A DNA stretch of 64,000 nucleotides from Dimorphilus gyrociliatus. Taxonomy: Eukaryota > Annelida > Polychaeta > Dinophilidae. The DNA is taken from positions 1,364,001 through 1,428,000 of the forward strand of contig CAJFCJ010000003.1 of NCBI GenBank assembly GCA_904063045.1, in the 5' to 3' direction. The position numbers were made by a program, and so were the translations under genes. The notes below the pieces were generated by a model. The model was not told the DNA's origin. It saw only the letters and a list, made by a program, of their open reading frames with translations, and made no database searches. Positions 1 through 15,725 of this stretch are shown here, one piece after another (position 1 is the first letter of the stretch; every line of letters starts with the position of its first letter).

Positions 1-1240
1 GTGGTGGAAAAACCTATTGCGTTCAAGAAAAAAGATATCTTAGAAGTCGTATCAGGAGCCTGTAAAATTCTCAATAAAAAAAGAATGTCATCGGTAAAAC
101 TCATGGAATAGACTAGCCAACATTAATTTATACAAAATTTAACAAAATCGTAGACCCTTTGTCTATCCAAGAGTTTTATCAGGGAAAAGAAAAAAGTCTT
201 TATACAGATAAAATATTTTTAGAAGGTATTGTCAAGAATGAACCTTCTATTGGTGCCGTTTATGAACTATATTTTAGAAATCTTGAGTTTCCTACTGACA
301 GGAATAAGTTTGTGCGAGTAACTTTATCCAGACCTTTTGCACCAGTTTATGGCTTGGGATACGCTCCAATTAATATTAATAATAAACTGCTTTTGGTAAT
401 TTTACCACTATCCTATGAACGATTGGATAAATTTAAATCTTTTTTGGATCGTTTCCAAATGCTTGCTCTTGAAGATACAAAATTAGCGTTCACACTAGTC
501 TATTTCGGAGAGAAAGGTAGCTTGGAGGCAAAATCTATGCTAAATAAGCTAAGGCAAAATCAGATCACAGCTAAATTTATCCACTTGAAAGAAACATTTT
601 CTAGAGGGAGAGGATTACAAGCTGGTGTAGACGATTGGCAAAATGAAGATGTTATATTATTCTTTTGTGATGTTGATGTAATTTTTAATGCTGAGTTCTT
701 ACAACGCTGCAGACTTAATGTTGAAAAGGGAAAACGTGTTTATTATCCCATGGTATTCTCGCTCTATAATCCTAAAGTAGTATACACTATGCACGGTTAT
801 CATATCCCTAAGGAAGATAAACAGTTGGTTATTTCTAAAGATACTGGTTTTTGGAGGGATTTTGGATATGGAATGACGTGTCAGTATAAATCAGATTTCG
901 AGAGTATTAGGGGTTTGTATTTCAGCTATATAGTAAACTATTTAATAACCAGTATAAATTTACAGGATTTGACCAAAAAGTATCCGGTTGGGGAAAAGAA
1001 GACGTATTGTTATTTAAAAAGTACGTTAAGTCTTCCTATGTTGTTTTGAGATCTCCTGATCAGGGAATTTTTCACCTTTGGCATCCAAAAGAATGCGACG
1101 GAAATCTTCCAATTGACCAATATAGATCATGCCTAAGTTCACGAGCTTTGAACGAAGCTTCGCACAGGCAACTAGGCATGTTAGCCTTCAAGGACGAGAT
1201 CAAAGTTCGTGAAAAATTGAAAGAGAATTCGAAGAGCTAA
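1..1240 (+). CDS. CSGALNACT: Chondroitin sulfate N-acetylgalactosaminyltransferase, 5'-partial
   Basis: Golgi type II glycosyltransferase that adds GalNAc to start or extend chondroitin chains on proteoglycans. Only the C-terminal catalytic part is in the window; the 5' end lies to the left. The sequence shows SRGRGL, the metal-binding FFCDVDV (DxD-type), CRLNVEKGKRVYYPMVFSLY, GFWRDFGYGMTCQYKSDF and, in the last exon, FHLWHPKEC and NEASHRQLGML, all in the order and spacing of vertebrate CSGALNACT1/2. The last intron is 913-965 (53 bp) and restores GFDQKVSGWGKEDV across the junction. An upstream exon reads from base 1 to about 93; its splice to the next exon is uncertain (the best phase-matching acceptor is at about 173). 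The stop is at 1238-1240. Family call is firm; paralogue 1 versus 2 is not resolved. Confidence 0.93.
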
Positions 1241-1617
1241 TACGCAAATCTGCAGGGTTTAATTTTTTATGATTATCTATTTTTCACATCCAAGTATTTC
1301 AAACTGATCACAGACTTTTCTAGCCATTTTATAAAACTTTTTCAATAAAAATTTTTGGTATCAAAGAGGAAAATTGCTGCAAACTCTATTTCCGATATTT
1401 AGTTTTCATCAAAACTTCCTTTGCAATCTTTTCGGACAAATGCTTCTCATTAAATAATTAAATAATTTACTTTAATTACATCAATCAAGTATATTTCGAG
1501 AGTGGTATTAAATTATTTTACTGTCTAACTTGCGAAATATCTACCAACGAAACAAAAATGTTAAAATTCCACTTAAGGATTACTTTCATCCGGTCCATAA
1601 TAAATAATTAATATAAT
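1241..1617. other. Convergent intergenic spacer / 3' UTRs
   Basis: AT-rich sequence between two convergent stops. An AATAAA-type hexamer occurs near 1344, suitable as a poly(A) signal for the upstream glycosyltransferase. No ORF or RNA gene was recognised. Confidence 0.5.
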
Positions 1618-4350
1618 TTAGGCTAAGAGCGTTGCGAGAGTATCTAAAAATTTAGACCGATCTTCGGAACGAATGAGCACCACTGAAATATAAACCGGTG
1701 TAATATGTAATTTAAATTTTAATTTAAAAAACACTTACTATTCCTGTCAAACAACTTATTCAGAGGTTCAAATCCAATTACTTTTGATGCTTGATCGAAA
1801 GCAGAATGGATAACACTAGATTTTTTTAGTGGAATTGGTTTCTATATTGATAAGGAATGAAATTTAAGACTTACTTTTTACAAGATGTGTCATCATATGG
1901 TGGAATTCCGCAATAGTAATCTCCACTATTTAAGCAAGGAACACGCAGTATAAGGGGTAATTGACGAAATCTCTTATTCCGTGACTGAAAACTGTCTTGT
2001 TTACTAAATACTATTTTAAATTATTACATTATTGCTCACGGGTAATCCTCTAACATAGATTTCCAGAGTGTATCTCGCTAAACAAGATATAGTCACAGGA
2101 AGTTGAAAGAGAACGATATGTTTGTCATCTTGCGGTAGAGATACATAAAGGAAAGACGACGTGCCGCAAACTAAAGCTTTGCTAATGAAGGATCTCACAG
2201 TTTCCATTATAATTGAGTGCAATTCTATTCCCTGAGGTACTGCCTCTTTTATTAAGTTTGTTGATTTCCTGCAAAGTCATAGATCCAATTAATTAGCTGT
2301 ATTGTAAAATTGACAAATTCATTTTCTAAAACTGACAGTGTCAGGAAATCAAGTAAATTTCTGGCGTTGTTTGCTGCGTAGAACGAATGAGCTAAAGTTT
2401 CATCTGTTTCCTCACTATTGACTTTCTGGAAAAGTGGTGCAGAAATAAACATGTAGTATCAATATATTTTCACTGTTTAAATAAAATATTACCAAATCTC
2501 TATATAAAGAGCCATTTATAAGATAATAAAAATCTAGAACAGAGAATTTTCCATGCATTTTGAAACTAGCCAAAAAGGATGGCAAAAATAAATCCGATTC
2601 TTCAAGTCTACAGTTATTGCATGATTAAGTATTCGTTGATTCAATAAAACTAAAAGATTATATCCTTACTGATATCTATTCAGTTGAACTCTAAATTCAT
2701 TTTCAAAATTTTCCTTGGCATTTAGATCCATGGCAACAAAAGACTTTTGGCATTGAGAAACGGGTAAACTATAAATAAGAATGGTGGATAAAGTAATATA
2801 CTTGAACACTACATTCCATCAAAACTTACCCTAAATCTGCTAGAAACCCATTTAACTTATTTCTGCCATCATGATTATAAAGACAAAAGGCTGCAGCCAC
2901 TGTTGAAGAATTATACATAGAATCATAAACATTCCAATGTCTTAATAAAGGAAGAATTAATTCATTAGAGAATGATATGCTCAGATTTGGTTCAGTTTCT
3001 TCGCATTCTCTGTAAAAAAAAAACAAGTTTATTCACTTCAAACAAGAAAATACTAATAAAAATTTGAAGCGAACCTATTTAAACGACCAACATGACCTTT
3101 AAGATAAGCGATGCCCTCCATATAGGAATCACGATCAATTTTACTCTCAAGATACTGCGAGTTTAGTCCAATAAGAGCCAGCCTAAGTTATTTTTAAGAT
3201 GTATAAATGATATAAGAGATTGGAAAAATTATCTTACCAAAGAATCTCGTTGCTTTCTTTTGACAGTTTAATTGCCAATTCGCATATTAACAAGGCAACC
3301 TTGAAGATATATCTTGTATTAACTTATTAAGATATTATTTAAAAGAGATTACCGAAGTTCCAAAAAAAGAAAATTCATCGTAATCCATTAAAATTTGATC
3401 TCGCTTCGCTCTCCACTCTTTTTTTCTTATATTCTTTTCCAAATGACTCTCCATTCGACTTCGCTTAGATGCTTTTTCACCCATATTGGATCCCTAATAT
3501 TGTTATTTTTGTCTTTCATGACTTTGAATGTTTTTTTTCATACAAATAAATAAAACGTACCTTTCTCTTCTCTCCAGCTTTTGCTGAATTATCATAATCA
3601 TTTTCGTCGTCGTTATCTTCTTCGAGACCTTCGTCCAATTCGTCGTTACTATCCTTTTCCTCATCGCTTTCAGTCTCAAAGACTTCTTGATAAGTTGGGA
3701 TTTCACCAACGTCTTTATGTTTGCAGACGATTTTAACTTGTTTTGCATTATATGCATTGTTAATATTTATAGGCCTATGGCTGATGACAATTAAAACTTG
3801 TCGTTAAAGTGTTATATACAATATACAAATATCCTAAAAACCTATCAATAATCCAAAATTCAACGGTATCATTCATAACAGTGGAGAGTACATCAAAATC
3901 GGCACTATGGTTTATGCATAAAATTATTGCAGATTCCTGAATATCATAAAAATAATAATAAATATTAATAAACATTTCTTTAAAAGGTATATTAATTTGC
4001 TGACTTCATTTTCAAATTTCTCATTATAGTACACTTCAAACTCATGTCTATTCGCTACTGGGTATACAGAGAAAGGTATTTGATCAATAGTCAAAAGAGT
4101 CTGTTTAAATACAATAATACAATATAAAATTCTTGTTTATTAGCTCTTCAATAGTTATTTTAAACTTACTTTTAAAATAGTAGTTGCACATAGAGCATCA
4201 ACGTCGATTGCAGTAACTATTATTAACCCGCGCTCTCTTGCCTATAATAGACTTATTATCACTCAGCAAAAAATGAAAGTATCAATGTTAAAGTTATACC
4301 TTTTTTAGAATATCGCTGTAGAACTGATTTACGATTTCATGGACCAACAT
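1618..4350 (-). CDS. CDC45: Cell division control protein 45 homologue
   Basis: CDC45 is part of the CMG (Cdc45-MCM-GINS) replicative helicase in the nucleus and derives from RecJ/DHH phosphoesterases. About a dozen short exons are recognisable. Exon 1 (4300-4350) gives MLVHEIVNQFYSDILKK; exon 2 (4170-4241) has the family signature AIDVDALCATTILK. Later exons give IDSHRPININNAYN (the human CDTHRPVNVVNVYN position), an acidic linker at about 3561-3720, then WRAKRDQILMDYDEF, LLRHWNVYDSMYNSS, GRNKLNGFLADLGLP, and near the C-terminus SFLYVSLPQ. The final exon reads VVLIRSEDRSKFLDTLATLL before the stop at 1618-1620. The start at 4350 aligns with the human start. It lies head-to-head with INPP5F (311 bp apart). 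Complete; some internal exon borders were not worked out. Confidence 0.93.
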
Positions 4351-4661
4351 AATTGTGTAGGTTAATGCTGATAATTGAATTTCATTTATTTTCGGAGAAT
4401 TCTCTTTCTTTGCTGAATTCTAGCGCGAAATTCAATTTTGAGAGAAAGTTCACCAGTTAAAACGTACGATTATATTACACGTAACAAACGACGATTTGAA
4501 AATGGCTGAAGCAATTGAATAGTCGTGTGCGCCATTTTGGAAAAACTAACTTGTCGTTTCGTTGTTTAACAAAGAAAGGCAGTGTGGGATTTGCAGAAAA
4601 TGGAGTAGGCTAGTCGAAATTGAGCAAAGAGAATAGTATTTTTTAAGATATTCCTGATATC
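4351..4661. promoter_or_regulatory. Putative bidirectional promoter CDC45 / INPP5F
   Basis: A 311-bp gap separates the two divergent start codons and must contain both 5' UTRs and core promoters. No TATA box is obvious. Inference from spacing only. Confidence 0.45.
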
Positions 4662-7600
4662 ATGGAATTGTTGTGTAGTGACAAGTACTACATTCTTCGT
4701 CAAAATGATAGATCTTTATGGTGTAGTCGTAGCACTGGTAGACTAGAAGCTGTTTTAGGTGATTAGTATATTAAAAATTTCTTCAGCTGTTCGTTTTGGT
4801 ATACATTAGTTTAAAAAAGTTCGATTTTATTACTTCAGGAACTGATTTACCTGCTAATACAAATCCAGATGATGTAACGTGTCTAGGAAAAGTGCAAGGC
4901 GTTATCGGTAAAATTAAACTTCTTCCAGAGTGTGATTGGAAACTTATTTTAATACTCAAGTTGAAAAATATTGGCATTATTCACTCCGATATTGACGTAT
5001 CTAGAATAGAGAAAGTCCACTTATTGTCGTTAGGTGATGAGCCACCGGGTGAATTCGAAAGAGAGGTTCAAAAATTACTTAATTAATTATAATCAGAAAC
5101 TATAATCATTAAATTATTATACAGGCTTGCGAAAAGCATCCAGCAGGTCATTTAAACAAGCAGAAATCTAACAATTTTAAATCATTAAATAAGATAAAAA
5201 CATTTGCTGATAATCTCACAGCATCGTCAAGAAAGGTTTGTTACGAATATAAATTTATATTTTTCTTATTTATAATCACCGCAATGTACCTATTGCCAAC
5301 TGTTAAATGAATAAAATTTACAGTTCCAGGAACAATTAACACAGCTGAGTACTAAAGTAACGGTTGAAACGTTACAGGTTATTATAAATGTTGTAGATTA
5401 TAAAAAATATGAACAAATATTATGTTCACATTTCTTTTATATTTGTATAGGTAATTGTATAGATAAATCCTTTAGATTTAGGAAGGCTTTGGATTCTATT
5501 GTTTTTTAAACTCATCTCATGAGAATTAACATTAATAGTTTTAATAAATATATATATATATATATATATTTATATAAAAGAATAAACCTAGTTAACAGCA
5601 TTGCATCTATTTCCTCTATTATCGGTGTCAATTTTTTACGGTGATATCGTTATTGGGGCCTCCTCCCCCTACTCTACATTTATTGCTTCTAAATGCCTGT
5701 ACAAATAATATTGTTATTTACAGTGTGCTTCTACTAAAATATCCATAGTATTTAGTTCTAATTTAACATCTCATAGATTATGAAACAAAACTCAGTGCAT
5801 AATCAGAAGATGTAACCTAAATTCTAAGTTGATAAAATTCTATACACTGTAAATAATTTATATTGAAATACTGTGACAAAACTAATAATCGTGCAAAAAA
5901 AAGGCGACTAATCTCCCTCTCCCCCCTTCAATTGATAATTGTTTCGTTTATTCATTTATACGAAGTAATTTAAAATTTTCCCCTTCTTAAATTTATAGAG
6001 AGAAAGAGTTAAAGAAAAAGATAAATTGGAGAAAAGACATAAAGACGTATGTATTAATTATTAAATATCCAAGAAAAGTTGAGAGCCTATTTTTTGATCA
6101 TTCCTCAGGAACTGCTAAAATTATTTAATGAATCACAATCGTTTTACATTAGTAATGGGGATTTAACAAATACTCTGCAAAGACAACAGACGAACAAAGA
6201 AGGAAGTTATCTATGGAATATATCCGATCAAAGATTCATTTGGAATGCTCATATGATGAACGATTTAGTTGAAAAAAGCCTTGTAAACTTTGCAACATTT
6301 TAAAATAACTTAACCTAATATTTATGATTTTGTGGCTTATAGATTGATTATGATATTGTTATGCCATGGCTAATTCCTGTAATACAGGGATTCGTTCAAA
6401 TAGAGAGAATCTCGGTGCAACAGGAAGATCCGAGCGACAAATCCAAAGAGATAGAAGTGGTAATAATCTCTAGGCGTAGTAGATATCGAGCAGGTATGTG
6501 TTTTTTTTATTATCAAATTTGCTGAATTCTTTTAGTTAGTATACCGTATAGTAGATTTCATTAAATGAGATATTTAATATTATTAAAAAGGAACAAGATA
6601 CAGGAGACGAGGGGTAGACGGAGAGGGAAATTGCGCTAATTATGTTGAAACTGAGCAGGTAGAATATGAAATTATATATTTTATTCATTTATTTGATCAA
6701 TAAGTCTATGTGAAATATATTTTTTGTATTGACTTAGATCGTGAAACACGGCGATCATATTCTATCTTTTGCCATTATACGAGGATCAGTACCTGTCTTC
6801 TGGACTCAAAATGGAGTGAAATATCGTCCACCACCAAAAATTCTAGAGAGTACGATAATTTAATTGTGGACTTATTAAATTCTTTTAACAATCGACTTTC
6901 AATAAATTCATAGAGGATGAAGAAAACGAATCAGCATTTAAAGCCCATATAGAATCCCAAAAGAAGATATATGACAAACTAATAGCCATAAGTCTTATAG
7001 AACAAAGCGGAAGAGAGAAAGTACTACATGACGAATTTTTAAAGCAAATTACAAAGTTTAATGACGAAAGTTTAGACTTTATAGCATTTGATTTTCATGA
7101 ATACTGGTAAAAATTTTAACTAGATTATTAATATTACTTGTAAATTTTTATCTAAAGACCATATTTCTTTTTTATTGATCTTTCGCAGTAGAGGAATGCA
7201 TTTTGAAAACGTATCGATTTTAACAGAAAATATTAAGCAACTAACTAAAGATTTACAATTCTTTTGGTAAATATTTAACTACTTATTTCAATGCATTAAA
7301 AAATATGATTATCAAATAGGAAAAACAATAAAAAATCGCTCAGTAAGCAGAAAGGAATATTTAGAGTTAATTGCGTTGACTGTCTCGATAGGACAAATGT
7401 AGTTCAGAGTTGTTTGGCCAAAATTATACTGGAAGTTCAAGTAAACTTTATAAATTATTTATTAATTATAACCAAGTTTCCCGCATTTAATCGACTTTAT
7501 CTACTACTCAGTGTAGAAAAATTTTAGTTCTACAACCAGAAGAGCAATTAACAGCCAACTTTAAATCGAAGTTTCAACAAATGTGGGCTAACAATGGTGA

Positions 7601-9456
7601 CGCAATTAGTAGGCAATATGCTGGTACTGCCGCTTTAAAGGTTGAATATTGTAATTTTACTATTACTATTTTCTTACTCTATTAAATATTGTTTAAATTT
7701 TAGGGAGATTATACAAGAACAGGCGAAAGGAGATTTGCAGGAGCATTTAAAGACGGCGTAAATAGCGCAAATAGGTTAGTATTTTCATTGAATTTTTCTC
7801 TTATTAGTTATATAATATATTTATATAATTAAATGTCTTCTTAGATATTATCTCAGTCAATTTAAAGATCTCAGTAGACAAGTTATGATGGACTTAATGT
7901 TAGGAAATATTAAAGCTGATGCTATGTGGTATGTATACTATATACTGTATTTATCATTCTGTCTGACTTTTGGGCTTTAGTATAATTAAATTAATATAGA
8001 ATAAATAAATTTATAATGCTATTTGTTGTTCTATATTCCATTATTAATGATAGTATTATTTTCGTAATTTATTTAGAAAAGATCATTTCTGTTATAAGTA
8101 TTATTTTCTAACAGCTTATAATTATGCTTGTTTCTTTTTAAGCAATTCTACTGCTGATTTATTGGATAAACAGGAAGATGCTGAAAGAGAGGCTGAAAAT
8201 TTACGAAGTTTTATAGGTCATTGCACCAAAATGTTCATTTGCGAACCAGAAAGCATTGAAGGAGGCTGGGGATTTATAGATGTTGATCCTGGGTAATTTA
8301 CTTATTCCATAATTTCAGCATTAATGAATTAAATATTATATATATATGCTTTATTCATTACTTAGAACGGGTGATCCTCAACAAGATGACATGGACGTGG
8401 TCATTCTGCTCTCTCAGCGTTCAATTTTCGTTGTTCGATACGATGATAGAACCGATAACATTTCAAAGTCTCAAGAAATTTTTATAGAGGATTTGCTCAA
8501 GGTTGAAGTTGGTTAGTGAAGTCTGAATAATATTTGTAAAGATGATATACTATCATATTTATTCTTTATAAACAATAGGAACTCTGAAAATTCGTTCAAG
8601 TCCGATCGTTATGAGATTATTTTATACGAGCGGAGATGTTGAATATTTTTATACCCTCCGTCCTGCAAAAGTACGATTATTTAACAATATCCATTTAGTA
8701 ATTGACACAGACGAAAAAGCACTAGAGGCCCTAAAAGTTGTTACTGAATGCTTACAAGCCGCTAGATCTAGATTTAAACATGACATTCCAATCTTGGAAA
8801 ATAGGAGAATTGAAAGAAAACGCAGTCCTCCACATTATCTAAAATGTAGAGATCATACAAGTGAAAAAAATTTGTCCCTTGTTGAATGTCCAATGTCGAG
8901 AGATCCTTCATACAATGACTTAAATAAGAGAATGAATGCCATTGAAGAGCAATCTGTAAGTTATCAAATGAATGAATCTGAAGATTGCTCTGTCCAAATA
9001 TCTTTGGGTCCAATTTCAAGCTCAACTGATAGATATACTTCCAATCCTGAATTGTCAAGAAATGCAGGTTTATTAACTGCTCAATCTTGTCATCCAAATT
9101 TAGATAAAAAAAAGTCTGTGTCTACAGATAATTTAAAAAATGAAAATACTGAAGATGATAATAAAACAACTGAGAGTGAAACTCAAGAAAGCTCAGCTAA
9201 CAGCTGTGAGAATAACAAGAGAAAAAATTTGAATTCCCCGCTAATTAAGGTGTCTCATAGCGAGAGTTCATTAAAAAGCCATACAATACAGACAAACGAA
9301 GCAACTAAATCTATATTACCATTCAAAAAATTAGGATTATCTTTTACCAATAACAAAGAGAATAGACAACAAATTTTAAGAGATATGGCAAAAAGTAAAG
9401 TTGAAAAGTCTCAAGAGAATTACAAAGAGCTAAATTGCAAAGTATTATTGCTGTAA
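4662..9456 (+). CDS. INPP5F: Sac2 inositol phosphatase (SAC domain plus hSac2 domain)
   Basis: Phosphoinositide phosphatase acting on endosomal membranes; vertebrate INPP5F/Sac2 removes the 4-phosphate of PI4P. The start [20 protein letters not shown] closely matches the human N-terminus. SAC-domain blocks follow: [55 protein letters not shown] and a FDFHEY block. The catalytic CX5R loop CVDCLDRTN is at 7372-7392, and [20 protein letters not shown] and GVNSANRYYL follow. The C-terminal exon (from about 8580) carries the hSac2-type region and a long, Ser/Asn-rich, presumably disordered tail ending at 9456. There are well over ten small exons; one short candidate exon at about 5324-5375 is uncertain. 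Catalytic residues are intact, so the enzyme is probably active. Confidence 0.93.
5548..5569. repeat. (TA)n microsatellite in an INPP5F intron
   Basis: Uninterrupted TA dinucleotide run read directly from the sequence, intronic. Confidence 0.9.
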
Positions 9457-10981
9457 ATTTGACACCTATTGCTTATTTTGTAATTGATAAGAGCCTGTTA
9501 TATATACGAGCTATATAATAATATTGTTAATTATGAATTATGCCATTTCAAATATTATATATTCATATCTTTATATTACATATCTATTTCTTTCATAAAA
9601 ATTTATTTTTATTTTAAGCTACATATTTCAATTTTCATAGTAGCTTGTTAACTGAAACAATGAATCTTAATGATAAAATAATCTACTTTTTCAATTCGTT
9701 ATAATGAGAGAAATTGACTATGTACCACATATTTTTTGTTGCAAATAAACAATTGAAAATGTGCTTATTCTAAGATTCTTAATTCTTTTTTGTATACTTT
9801 AACAATAGATATGTAAACCTAGTAGATATGTAAAAAAAATAGAATTAGAGCAAGAGAGAGAGAGAAGGGGGCGTTGTTTCTGTTTTATCTATCTATTATT
9901 ATCCAGCTATTCCAATCAGCATTTGAAAAAAACATCTATTAACGTACTTAGTATTGGATAGATAGAAAGGAAGTTTTATTACTTGAATACATTTTAGAAA
10001 AATTAAGAAAAAGATGCTTTTTTTAAAATGTATTTTAGTAATGAAACATTCTACATTATGCTTCTTTTCTTTTTTGTTAAAGAAACAATTAATTCGAATT
10101 AATTATTAATACTTTGTATACATAGATAATTGCCGATATTAATGAGACAAAGAATAGTACTTGGAATGATAAAAATAGGCAATTTAACACGAACAAATAA
10201 ACCTTCAATTTAGAGATTTATTACAGGGAATTGTTTACAATGTACAGATTATAATAAATATTTGCTGTTATACAATTTAGCAATAAGCTAAAAGAGAAAT
10301 TTCACTTCAAATACTGCTGAAGGTAGCTTTTAGCAATTATTTCGTACATTTTGCTTCTTTATGGAACATAAAACAGTCCGGTTAATGAATCAGCTAAATT
10401 CAACTTTTTCAAACCGCCCAGAACTAGTATTACTCTATTCTTTCATAAAACTAATAATTGAGTCATCATTCCAGTCAGAACTTCTATGAGAAATGATTAA
10501 TTTGGCAAATTCATCAGTTTTTCCGTTGAATAATCACAATTTCTCAACAATAAAGGACACATTAGACTGAAATTGCATACTTGGCTAGCTATGTATTATT
10601 TCTTTTTTTCCTAGTATATTTGAGGGCCTACACTGTTAAATTGAAATAAGTTGTATTGACCTATTTGAGAAGAGATCTAACAAAAACCTTTTAATCCTCT
10701 TTAAATATTCCGTTTTCTAAATTTAAAAATCAATCTGATAGCATCTATAATATTTTAATTATTTATATAAATGACTTTATTTGGAGTCGTATTAATTAGC
10801 TTTTGAAAATAAAAATAGGTTTAATCTCTTTTTTATTCTTTTATCATCCTCCTTTAATGTCCTTTCTCTCGTCCAAGTTTGAAACAGCTATCTTTACCTA
10901 ATATGATCAGCTGAACCTTTTTTCTTTTATTTCTTTAGTATAACTTTGATTTTATGTTACGTTTACCACATTCTTCTTGTT
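9457..10981. other. Convergent intergenic spacer, 1.5 kb
   Basis: AT-rich interval between the INPP5F and CDPF1 stops, presumably both 3' UTRs plus spacer. It has a short GA run near 9853-9866. No coding potential or RNA gene was recognised. Confidence 0.5.
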
Positions 10982-11538
10982 CTAAGACATGTAATGCAAC
11001 TTTTTTACAACTTCCTAAAAAACAGATAAAAGATCATTGTGAATAGATTATTGTCTTTTGTTAAACTTTTATTTAATACCTGTACTATTTGTTCTGGAAA
11101 TTCATCGGTATTCTCATCAACGCATGTAAGGCAGAATGTTTTTGTATAGAAGATACCACAATCCTGTAGATTACGCAATATGGAAGAATTCATAATGAAA
11201 CTTTTAAATAATATAGTTTACCGATGATTTGCAAACATTTTTATCACATCCAACACATTTAGCACCGATTACGACCATTTTTCTGCCTTCGGTAAACGGA
11301 TCTCTCATAATAAAAGAATCTTCTTTAAGACTACGAAATTAAAATATTGTACGAATATGGGGTTTCGGTTTGGAAAAACTTACTTTAGAGACTTACAAAA
11401 AGGTGGTTTCATTCCATAATAATCGTAAGGTGCTTGAAATGAGCACTTGTCACATTTAAATACCTCACGGATGAACTTTTCTTCATCTTTTTTCTTTTCT
11501 TCGACAGTCGGTTCATTTTTGAAAGTGGACTCTGCCAT
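10982..11538 (-). CDS. CDPF1: Cysteine-rich DPF motif domain protein
   Basis: Small conserved protein of unknown function. Exons 11384-11538, 11222-11330, 11080-11163 and 10982-11014 sum to 381 nt (126 residues; human about 123). Visible signatures are CDKCSFQAPYDYYGMKPPF, the eponymous IMRDPF, then KCVGCDKNVCKSS and YTKTFCLTCVDENTDEFP. The paired cysteines look zinc-binding, which is inference. Two GTAAGT donors follow exon 1; only the second (exon end 11384) keeps the frame and the spacing to DPF. An in-frame ATG at 11562 would add eight residues. It is divergent from NAMPT, about 0.2 kb away. Confidence 0.9.
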
Positions 11539-11562
11539 GATTTTAGTAACACATTCGAACAT

Positions 11563-11753
11563 AGAAGGCAATTATAGGTATTGACCAATTTTCATTGTAG
11601 AGCAACCCACTGCTCCCCCTATGGATTTCAAGAAAACAAGACTAAACAAGCCCCGGATGAAATTGCAACTCAATTCAGCAGTTTTCTCAAAATTCTTTAA
11701 AAGGTCGTCAGAGCAGTAGAATTTTCTCAGTTACGAGTTAGCAATTGCCAATA
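11563..11753. promoter_or_regulatory. Putative bidirectional promoter CDPF1 / NAMPT
   Basis: About 190 bp between divergent start codons; no TATA box is apparent. Inferred from spacing. Confidence 0.4.
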
Positions 11754-14371
<2,618 letters not shown>

Positions 14372-14546
14372 GTTTATTCTATATCCAAGAATACTTAATA
14401 GCTTGTTATATATGTATATTCTCATTGTATTTTGAAAATCTTGAGACTAGAACTGTGAGCTAAAAACTGTATAAAATTTATACTTTTTCCTTTTTTGAAA
14501 ATTTATCTAATATTTAAAAAAGAACTAGAAAAAACAAGAAGGGGAC

Positions 14547-14549
<3 letters not shown>

Positions 14550-14608
<59 letters not shown>
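14550..14608. repeat. (GA)n microsatellite
   Basis: Near-perfect GA dinucleotide tract of almost 60 bp, with one interruption near its 3' end. Confidence 0.95.
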
Positions 14609-14609
<1 letters not shown>

Positions 14610-15186
14610 AAAGGTGTGAATGTTTACGCTTTTAATGAACTTAATATATCGAACTATTTAACTAAAATATTCTGTAATAATCAATATGTTAACGATTTTT
14701 GCCTCTATGATTGGAACCGATCTGACAGCCAATAAGAAAATTAAAAATTAAAAAATCCTTATCGTTACTTTTTAGAAAAGTAGCTAAATAATACTCAATT
14801 CATTTTCTCTTATAGGATATTATTAGAAACTCTCTTTAATCAAGCGTCAATTTAAATATTTCAACTAAACAGAATTTATAACTATAATTAGTTGATTTAT
14901 TAATATAGAAGGAGAAACAATCAAAAATCTTTCCATCTTGTTATCAATTATTACAAAAAAATGAAAAAACTTTTGTATTTATTTAGTAAAGGGTGGTAAA
15001 CTTTGAAATGTTTACTGAACTTAATAATAGTTTGTTAAACTGAACTGTGATTATGCAAGGAATAAATCGTTTCCTTTTATTCTTGTCGATATTTGTTATT
15101 TATCGTACAAGCTATTATCGTTTTTTTTCTTTTCTATATTTTCTATAATCTCATAAACGTGGACCATTCATTTTTCTCTTGTTTAT

Positions 15187-15190
<4 letters not shown>

Positions 15191-15233
<43 letters not shown>
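15191..15233. repeat. (TA)n microsatellite
   Basis: Uninterrupted TA tract of about 43 bp. The conceptual YIYIYI peptide across it is not a gene. Confidence 0.95.
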
Positions 15234-15236
<3 letters not shown>

Positions 15237-15725
15237 AAAGAAAAGAATAAATATATTATTCATGTTTCCTTAATAATTATTTCAAATAATAACGATTTGT
15301 TCATAAACTTTACTGTAAATAATACAGTTTATTCTTTATAGACTGTATTATTATCGGAGTTAGAGGGCGTTACTTTACAACAGTGTAACTTTCTCTCTTT
15401 TCTTTTCGTGTATGCATTGAGAAATAATACGAATTGAAAATTGGTCTATGATGCTTTTTATATCGTTTAAAGATGAATATTTGTATAGTTTGTGTAAAAG
15501 AGTACTAATATCTATTCACGATGAATTGATTTATAACAAGTATCTATACTTAAATATTGATTTGGCTAACAATGTGCAAATGAAGACATGCACATTGAGC
15601 CTAGAATGTTTAATGTAGTGTACATTATGCACCAATAACTTCTTATTTTTATTGACATTTTAACCTAATTTGTTAATATATTTATACAAAATTAGACTAT
15701 AAATTTTCATATAGATATTTTTAAT

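Larger units (their letters stand above)
14372..15725. other. Convergent intergenic spacer with simple repeats
   Basis: Between the NAMPT and MANF stops. It holds a long GA run (14550-14608), a long TA run (15191-15233) and a perfect 9-bp inverted repeat at 15570-15597. No gene was recognised. Confidence 0.6.

Noticed and set aside
8774-9097. Minus-strand 107-residue ORF
   Set aside because: It is antisense to the C-terminal exon of INPP5F, with no recognisable motif.
15093-15341. ORF encoding a YIYIYI-repeat peptide
   Set aside because: It is a translation of the (TA)n microsatellite in a convergent spacer with no homology or conserved composition.
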